64,000 nt of DNA. It comes from an uncultured Eubacteriales bacterium (GTDB lineage Bacteria; Bacillota; Clostridia; Oscillospirales; Butyricicoccaceae). This document shows, piece after piece, positions 59,051 to 64,000 of this stretch (position 1 is its first letter; the number at the start of each line of letters is the position of its first letter). The notes beneath the pieces are model-generated. The model saw only the letters and a list, made by a program, of their open reading frames with translations. It had not been told where the DNA came from and searched no databases. The DNA is taken from assembly GCA_910579575.1 (NCBI GenBank), contig CAJTUM010000001.1:11262-75261 (forward strand), given 5' to 3'. Position numbers and translations under genes: made by a program.

Positions 59051-60163
59051 ATGAAATTTTCCTGTGAAAAAGCCGTGCTCAACGAAGCCATCTCCGTTTG
59101 CATCCACGCAGTAGCGGCCAAAAGCACCATCTCCGTGTTGGAAGGCCTACTGCTGACTGCCAAAGACGAATTGACCGTCTGCGGATATAATTTCAAAACA
59201 GGCATTAAAAAAACCGTCTCCGCCGAAATTGCGGAAACCGGCGCCATCGTGCTCAACGCTAAAATCTTCAACGACATTGTCCGCAAACTGCCCGACGACA
59301 GAATCGAGATTTTCAGCGACGATCATTACATGACCACCATCCGCTGCGGCATGAGCGAATTTAACATCATCGGCGCTTCGGCGGAGGAATTTCCTGAATT
59401 ACCCAATGTGGAAAAAAGCGACGGCATCGCCCTATCCTGCCGCCTATTACGCAGCATGATCGACCACACGGTCTTCGCCGTCTCCGACAATGAAAATAAA
59501 CCCATCCACACAGGTTCTTTATTTGAAATACAAGACAACAAACTGACGGTAGTTTCTGTGGACGGCTACCGACTGGCCATGAGCCAAGAAGAAATCCAAA
59601 ACGCCGGCGGCCGACAACTTTCCTTTGTAGCGCCGGGAGAAACCCTGAAGGAAGTAAGCCGCATTCTGCCGGACAGCGACGACGAGCTGATTCACATCTA
59701 TCCCGAACGCAAACACGCCCTATTTGAAATTGACGGCGCGCTGATTACCACCCGACTGCTGGAAGGGGAATTTTTGAATTACCGAAACGCTATTCCCACA
59801 GACTGCGCCATTCAACTGGAAATCGACGTGAAATCCATCATCAACTGTGTGGAACGGGTGTCGTTGATTATTTCAGAACGACTCAAAAACCCTATCCGCT
59901 GCTGCTTTGAAGAGGAAAGCTTAAAAATTTCCTGTATCACATCTCTGGGCCGAGCTTACGACGAATGTCCCATCCCGAACTGCCCAGAAAAAATTGAAAT
60001 CGGCTTCAACAACCGTTATCTTTTGGACGCTCTGCGGGCTTGCCCAGAGGACAAAGTGATATTGGAGCTGAAAAGCAGCCTGTCTCCCTGCGTCATCCGG
60101 CCGGTAGAAGGAGAAAAATTCCTTTATCTGGTGCTTCCAGTCCGGCTCAAAGCGGAATCTTAA
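59051..60163 (+). CDS. dnaN: DNA polymerase III beta subunit (sliding clamp)
   Basis: 370 residues: MKFSCEKAVLNEAISVCIHAVAAKSTISVLEGLLL at the start, VDGYRLAMSQEEI in the middle and the C-terminal ending LYLVLPVRLKAES, close to the typical VLPVRL end that contacts partner proteins. It forms the ring that tethers the polymerase. GAAAGGAGCG precedes the ATG. Confidence 0.97.
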   Translation: MKFSCEKAVLNEAISVCIHAVAAKSTISVLEGLLLTAKDELTVCGYNFKTGIKKTVSAEIAETGAIVLNAKIFNDIVRKLPDDRIEIFSDDHYMTTIRCGMSEFNIIGASAEEFPELPNVEKSDGIALSCRLLRSMIDHTVFAVSDNENKPIHTGSLFEIQDNKLTVVSVDGYRLAMSQEEIQNAGGRQLSFVAPGETLKEVSRILPDSDDELIHIYPERKHALFEIDGALITTRLLEGEFLNYRNAIPTDCAIQLEIDVKSIINCVERVSLIISERLKNPIRCCFEEESLKISCITSLGRAYDECPIPNCPEKIEIGFNNRYLLDALRACPEDKVILELKSSLSPCVIRPVEGEKFLYLVLPVRLKAES

Positions 60164-60202
60164 TCCTCTTTCCATTCATTTTATGCTCAGAAAGGGATTT
60201 TT

Positions 60203-60424
60203 ATGGAAAAACAAACCATATACATTCAAACGGAATACATTAAGCTGGACAGCCTACTCAAATTTGCAGGTTTATGCGCCACAGGCGGAGAAGCCAAGGA
60301 GCAAATCAGCCAAGGCTTGGTTCAGGTCAACGGCCAAATTTGTTTGGCGCGAGGAAAAAAATGCTATTCTGGAGACGTCGTGGAGTTAAACGGCGAAAGA
60401 CTGGAAATTTCTTTATGCAGCTGA
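60203..60424 (+). CDS. S4-domain RNA-binding protein (YaaA/RlbA-like)
   Basis: 73 residues: IKLDSLLKFAGLCATGGEAKEQISQGLVQVNGQ is a single S4 domain. This small protein occurs between dnaN and recF in most Firmicutes. It probably acts in ribosome assembly, as suggested for the B. subtilis homologue. It overlaps recF by 10 bp. Confidence 0.9.
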   Translation: MEKQTIYIQTEYIKLDSLLKFAGLCATGGEAKEQISQGLVQVNGQICLARGKKCYSGDVVELNGERLEISLCS

Positions 60425-61527
60425 ACCGGTTGTCTCTGAGCAATTACCGTAATTACAAAAGCCAGAGCCTAGAGTTGCCGGCCGGCGCCGCCATTTTAGC
60501 CGGAGAAAACGCGCAAGGAAAAACCAATCTGCTGGAATCGGTTTTTTTGCTGACAGGAGGACGCTCTTGGCGAGCGGCCCGCCGAGGAGATTTGGTAGCT
60601 TTTGGCCAGGAAAAGGCCCGGATCGAAGCCGACGTCTTTTCCCGGGGTCGAGAGTTTCATTTGGAGCTGGAGCTGCCCCAATCCGGCCGAATGCAATGCG
60701 CGGTCAACGGAATCAAGCAAAAGCGCCAAGGAGAGCTGGCTGAAATCTTTCGCTGCGTGCTCTTTTCGCCGGAAGATTTGTACCTGATCCGAGAGGGACC
60801 CGCCGCTCGCCGGCGGTTTCTGGACGCCGCTCTTTGCCAGCTTCGTCCCCGGTACGGCCTCGCTTTGGCGGAATATACCAAGTTACTGGAACACAAATCT
60901 AAAATTCTGCGGACGCAGGAAGAAAACCCTTCAATGCTGGCGGTGTTGCCGGATTTTACTCTGAGAATGAACCAATATGGGGCCATTCTCATCCGATATC
61001 GGGCGTTTTATGCCCGTCGCTTGGCGGAAGAGGCGGCCAAAATCCAGCAGGCTGTTTCCGGCTGCGGCGAACGGCTGGAGATCCGCTATCGAACGGTTTC
61101 CGCTGTACAGGACCCAGAAGCCTCTGAGCAGCAGATTTTTGAATGGTTGAGCGAGCACGCCAAAAGCCACGAAAAGGCGGAGCTGCAAAGCCGCCAATGC
61201 TTGACGGGCCCTCACAAGGACGATCTGGAAATTACAGTGAACGGTGCCGCGGCGCGGGGCTTTGCCAGCCAAGGCCAGACCCGCACGGCGGCTCTGGCTC
61301 TGAAATTCGCCGAGCGGGAAATTTTGAAGGACGACTGTGGGGAATATCCAGTGATGCTGTTGGATGACGTGCTCAGCGAGCTGGATTCCCGGCGGCAGGA
61401 ATATTTGATTCAGCAGACCCAGGGGGGCCAGGTGATCGTCACCTGCTGCGAACGGGAGGGACGGCTGCGGCAGCTGAAAGCCGCCTCCTTCCTGGTGGAA
61501 AAGGGCGCGATTCGCCCAGGAAATTGA
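60415..61527 (+). CDS. recF: DNA replication/repair protein RecF
   Basis: 370 residues. Walker A LAGENAQGKTNLLESV, N-terminal LNRLSLSNYRNYKSQSLELP, signature FASQGQTRTAALALKFAE and Walker B PVMLLDDVLSELDSRRQEYL. It loads RecA at gaps. The ATG at 60415 overlaps the S4 gene end and gives the family N-terminus. Confidence 0.96.
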   Translation: MQLNRLSLSNYRNYKSQSLELPAGAAILAGENAQGKTNLLESVFLLTGGRSWRAARRGDLVAFGQEKARIEADVFSRGREFHLELELPQSGRMQCAVNGIKQKRQGELAEIFRCVLFSPEDLYLIREGPAARRRFLDAALCQLRPRYGLALAEYTKLLEHKSKILRTQEENPSMLAVLPDFTLRMNQYGAILIRYRAFYARRLAEEAAKIQQAVSGCGERLEIRYRTVSAVQDPEASEQQIFEWLSEHAKSHEKAELQSRQCLTGPHKDDLEITVNGAAARGFASQGQTRTAALALKFAEREILKDDCGEYPVMLLDDVLSELDSRRQEYLIQQTQGGQVIVTCCEREGRLRQLKAASFLVEKGAIRPGN

Positions 61528-61537
61528 AGGAGGCGCC

Positions 61538-61816
61538 ATGTATTTGCATTTAGGCCGGGATATCGCCGTGCCTCGCCGGACGATTGTGGGCATTTTTGAT
61601 TTTGACACCGCCACCTATGGAAAACGAACCCGAGAGTTTTTAACCCAAGCGGAAAAGCAGGGGCGGGTGACTGTCGTCAGCGACGAGCTGCCCAAAAGCG
61701 CCGTCGTTTGCGCGGAAGACGGGCAGACGACGGTTTATATCTCCCAGATTTCGTCCCAAACTCTGCGCAAACGAGCAGGCGGAGATTTTTTGCCTGGCAA
61801 TATTCTGCCTCAGTGA
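61538..61816 (+). CDS. remB: RemB/YaaB-like extracellular matrix regulator family protein
   Basis: 92 residues: MYLHLGRDIAVPRRTIVGIFDFDTATYGKRTREFL and DGQTTVYISQISSQTLRKRA are typical of the small DUF370 RemB/YaaB protein between recF and gyrB. In B. subtilis RemB influences biofilm matrix genes; here the role is inferred. AAGGAGGCG is upstream. Confidence 0.88.
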   Translation: MYLHLGRDIAVPRRTIVGIFDFDTATYGKRTREFLTQAEKQGRVTVVSDELPKSAVVCAEDGQTTVYISQISSQTLRKRAGGDFLPGNILPQ

Positions 61817-61884
61817 AGACGGCCTTCGGGCCTTTCCATCCATTCTTTTATTTATTCTAACTGTAACGCGAGGAATGAAAATCA

Positions 61885-63831
61885 ATGAGCGAAATCCAGA
61901 AGATAGAAAAAGTAGAAACGGCCTACGACGAAAGTCAAATCCAGGTTCTGGAGGGGCTGGAGGCCGTCCGAAAGCGGCCTGGTATGTATATCGGCTCCAC
62001 CTCCCAGCGGGGTCTGCATCATCTGGTTTATGAAATTGTGGACAACGCCATCGACGAAGCGCTGGCCGGCTACTGCACCCACATCGAAGTGGCCATTGAA
62101 AAGGACAACGTGATCTCTGTGCGGGACAACGGTCGGGGCATCCCTGTAGGCATTCACCATAAAATGGGCGTTTCCACGGTGGAGGTGGTTTATACCATTC
62201 TCCACGCCGGCGGCAAATTTGGCGACGGCGGTTACAAAGTGTCCGGCGGCCTTCACGGCGTCGGCGCCAGCGTGGTCAACGCTCTGTCCCAATGGTTGAC
62301 GGTGGACGTGCATCTGGAAGGCAAAATTCACTCCATCCGGTTTCAAAGAGGCGTCCCTGAAAACCCGCTGAAAGTCACAGGGCAAACGGATTTCACCGGC
62401 ACGTTGGTGCGTTTCAAAGCGGACGACGCCATTTTTGAAACGGTGGAATACGACTATGACGTGCTGCTCAACCGGCTGCGGGAGCAGGCTTTTCTAAACG
62501 CCGGCGTCACGATTTCTTTTTCCGATCTGCGAGATGAAAACGAGCCTCGAAACACCGTCATGTGTTATCAGGGGGGCATTCGGGAATTTGTAGAACATTT
62601 GAACCGCAACAAGACGCCGCTGCATCCAGAGGTCATTTATTTGACGGCCCAGCAAACAGGGGAGGATGAAGACGATCAGGCCATGGCCGAGGTGGCCATG
62701 CAATATAACGACGGATACAACGAAAATATTTTATCCTTTGCCAACGACATCAATACCACCGAAGGAGGATCCCACGAAACCGGCTTTAAGGCCGCGTTGA
62801 CGAGAGCCGTCAACGATTATGCCCACAAATACAAATATCTGAAGGAAGACGACAAGAACCTTTCCGGCGACGACGCCCGAGAAGGGCTGACCTGCGTTAT
62901 CAGCGTCAAGCTGAAGGAGCCTCAGTTTGAGGGCCAGACGAAAACCAAGTTGGGCAATTCAGAAATGCGGGGCATTGTGGACGGCGCGGTTTACAGCGGC
63001 TTGACGGATTTTTTGGAGGAAAACCCGGCTACCGCTAAGCTGATTTTGGAAAAATGTATGACCGCCGCTCGGGCTCGAGAAGCCGCCCGAAAAGCCCGGG
63101 AAGCCACTCGACGCAAAAGCGCCCTGGAAGGCGCCTCTCTGCCCGGCAAGCTGGCCGACTGCCAGGAGCGAGACCCCACTTATACGGAAATCTATATTGT
63201 GGAGGGCGATTCCGCAGGAGGCTCGGCCAAAAACGGCCGGGACCGCCGCTATCAGGCCATTCTGCCGCTTTGGGGCAAAATGCTCAATGTGGAAAAAGCT
63301 CGGCTGGATAAGGTCTATGGCAATGAAAAGCTGATGCCCATGGTGACGGCTTTCGGCGCCGGTATTGGCGACGAATTTGATCTTTCCAAGCTGCGATATG
63401 GAAAAATTATTCTAATGGCCGACGCGGACGTGGACGGCAGCCATATCCGAACCCTGCTGCTCACCTTCTTTTTCCGCTTTATGCGGCCGCTGATTGAGGA
63501 AGGCCATGTCTATATCGCTCAGCCGCCTCTTTTCAAGGTGGTCAAGGGCCGAGGAGAGCCCCGGTATGCTTACACCGACGAGCAGCTGGAGGAGCTGTTG
63601 GCCGAAACCCCTGGCGCCGAGGTCCAACGGTACAAGGGCTTAGGCGAAATGAACCCCGAGCAACTTTGGGAGACCACTATGAACCCTCAGAACCGAATTT
63701 TGTTGAAGGTTAATTTGGAGGACGCCGCCCTGGCCGATGAAGTTTTTACCATTTTGATGGGCGAAAAGGTGGAGCCACGGAAGGAATTTATTGAGAAAAA
63801 CGCAAAGTACGCCAGCAATCTGGATTACTAA
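61885..63831 (+). CDS. gyrB: DNA gyrase subunit B
   Basis: 648 residues. GHKL ATPase motifs EIVDNAIDEALAGY, VRDNGRGIPVG and VSGGLHGVGASVVNAL; TOPRIM motifs IVEGDSAGGSAKNGRDRRYQAILPLWGKMLN and MADADVDGSHIRTLLLTFFFR. Where many GyrB proteins have PLRGKILN or PLKGKILN this one has PLWGKMLN, a form I associate with Oscillospirales-like Clostridia. gyrA would be expected beyond the window or elsewhere. Confidence 0.97.
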   Translation: MSEIQKIEKVETAYDESQIQVLEGLEAVRKRPGMYIGSTSQRGLHHLVYEIVDNAIDEALAGYCTHIEVAIEKDNVISVRDNGRGIPVGIHHKMGVSTVEVVYTILHAGGKFGDGGYKVSGGLHGVGASVVNALSQWLTVDVHLEGKIHSIRFQRGVPENPLKVTGQTDFTGTLVRFKADDAIFETVEYDYDVLLNRLREQAFLNAGVTISFSDLRDENEPRNTVMCYQGGIREFVEHLNRNKTPLHPEVIYLTAQQTGEDEDDQAMAEVAMQYNDGYNENILSFANDINTTEGGSHETGFKAALTRAVNDYAHKYKYLKEDDKNLSGDDAREGLTCVISVKLKEPQFEGQTKTKLGNSEMRGIVDGAVYSGLTDFLEENPATAKLILEKCMTAARAREAARKAREATRRKSALEGASLPGKLADCQERDPTYTEIYIVEGDSAGGSAKNGRDRRYQAILPLWGKMLNVEKARLDKVYGNEKLMPMVTAFGAGIGDEFDLSKLRYGKIILMADADVDGSHIRTLLLTFFFRFMRPLIEEGHVYIAQPPLFKVVKGRGEPRYAYTDEQLEELLAETPGAEVQRYKGLGEMNPEQLWETTMNPQNRILLKVNLEDAALADEVFTILMGEKVEPRKEFIEKNAKYASNLDY

Positions 63832-64000
63832 AGAGGCAGAGTTTTATCAGCAGAGCCCCCGCCGCAGCGGGAACCTGGGGGCTTGCGCCAGCGCCGCCTC
63901 TCAGGGGAAAACGCTAAGGCCGCGGCATCGGGCAGAGGGGCGCATGAATGGGTAAAGCTCAAACGGGTTACGGCTGTCGGGCCGCCCCGACCTTGCCTCA
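63832..64000. other. Region after gyrB, no gene seen
   Basis: Contains a GC-rich stem AGCCCCC/GGGGGCT (63859-63885) without T-run and, at the end, GGTTACGGCTGTCGGGCCGC, which resembles the edge of the dispersed repeats. No reading frame I would support. Confidence 0.5.

Noticed and set aside
63859..63885. Terminator after gyrB
   Set aside because: GC-rich stem without a T-run and with a 13-nt loop; not convincing.

Overview
The window is a contiguous piece of a GC-rich anaerobic Firmicutes (Clostridia-type) chromosome that runs into the replication origin. The right end has the Firmicutes order dnaA-oriC-dnaN-S4-recF-remB-gyrB. The remaining content fits a strict anaerobe: an H2-sensing/[FeFe] hydrogenase operon, a flavodiiron O2 reductase with a rubredoxin-fused NADH oxidoreductase, a V-type ATPase whose c-ring ligands suggest Na+ coupling, pyruvate phosphate dikinase and BspA-type leucine-rich repeat proteins. 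I would guess an Oscillospirales-like gut organism. This is inference from gene content and protein style; no rRNA is present to confirm it.

Layout. 1-6.6 kb (minus strand): a partial P-type cation ATPase under a yybP-ykoY (Mn2+) riboswitch, an ABM-fold protein, and glycerate kinase followed by three tandem LRR genes with ATGA overlaps. 6.7-15.8 kb: redox block with the flavodiiron protein, twin-rubredoxin NADH oxidoreductase, a divergent ferritin-like protein, then the [2Fe-2S] protein / HydS-type PAS hydrogenase / PP2C phosphatase / group B-like hydrogenase operon. 15.9-25.6 kb: a small anchored protein, intergenic repeats, an M20D amidohydrolase, an AraC regulator divergent from a metal amidohydrolase, a decayed two-gene unit, an AT-rich Cys-containing ORF with a disrupted 5' end, MscS, a small membrane protein and an acyltransferase. 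25.6-40.1 kb: S9 peptidase, repeats, a PatB-type lyase fused to a peroxiredoxin-like domain, a C45-type acyltransferase, an ABC exporter pair, a GT4-CsaB fusion, an AT-rich streptothricin acetyltransferase homologue and a polysaccharide flippase.

40.2-48.9 kb is a nine-gene V-ATPase operon (G/H-I-K-E-C-F-A-B-D). 48.9-57 kb holds ridA, a traX-like pseudogene, an AEC transporter, rpe, structured repeats, a GNAT acetyltransferase, ppdK and mnmA. 57-64 kb is the origin region.

The least ordinary signals are the 110-nt repeats near 52.2-52.5 kb that fold into a branched, cloverleaf-like structure (one copy supplies the end of rpe), the glycerate kinase/LRR operon, the PatB-peroxiredoxin fusion, the H2-sensing operon, the riboswitch-controlled ATPase, and the interrupted AT-rich ORF at 22.1-22.7 kb. 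I saw no tRNA, rRNA, CRISPR array, intact insertion sequence or prophage.
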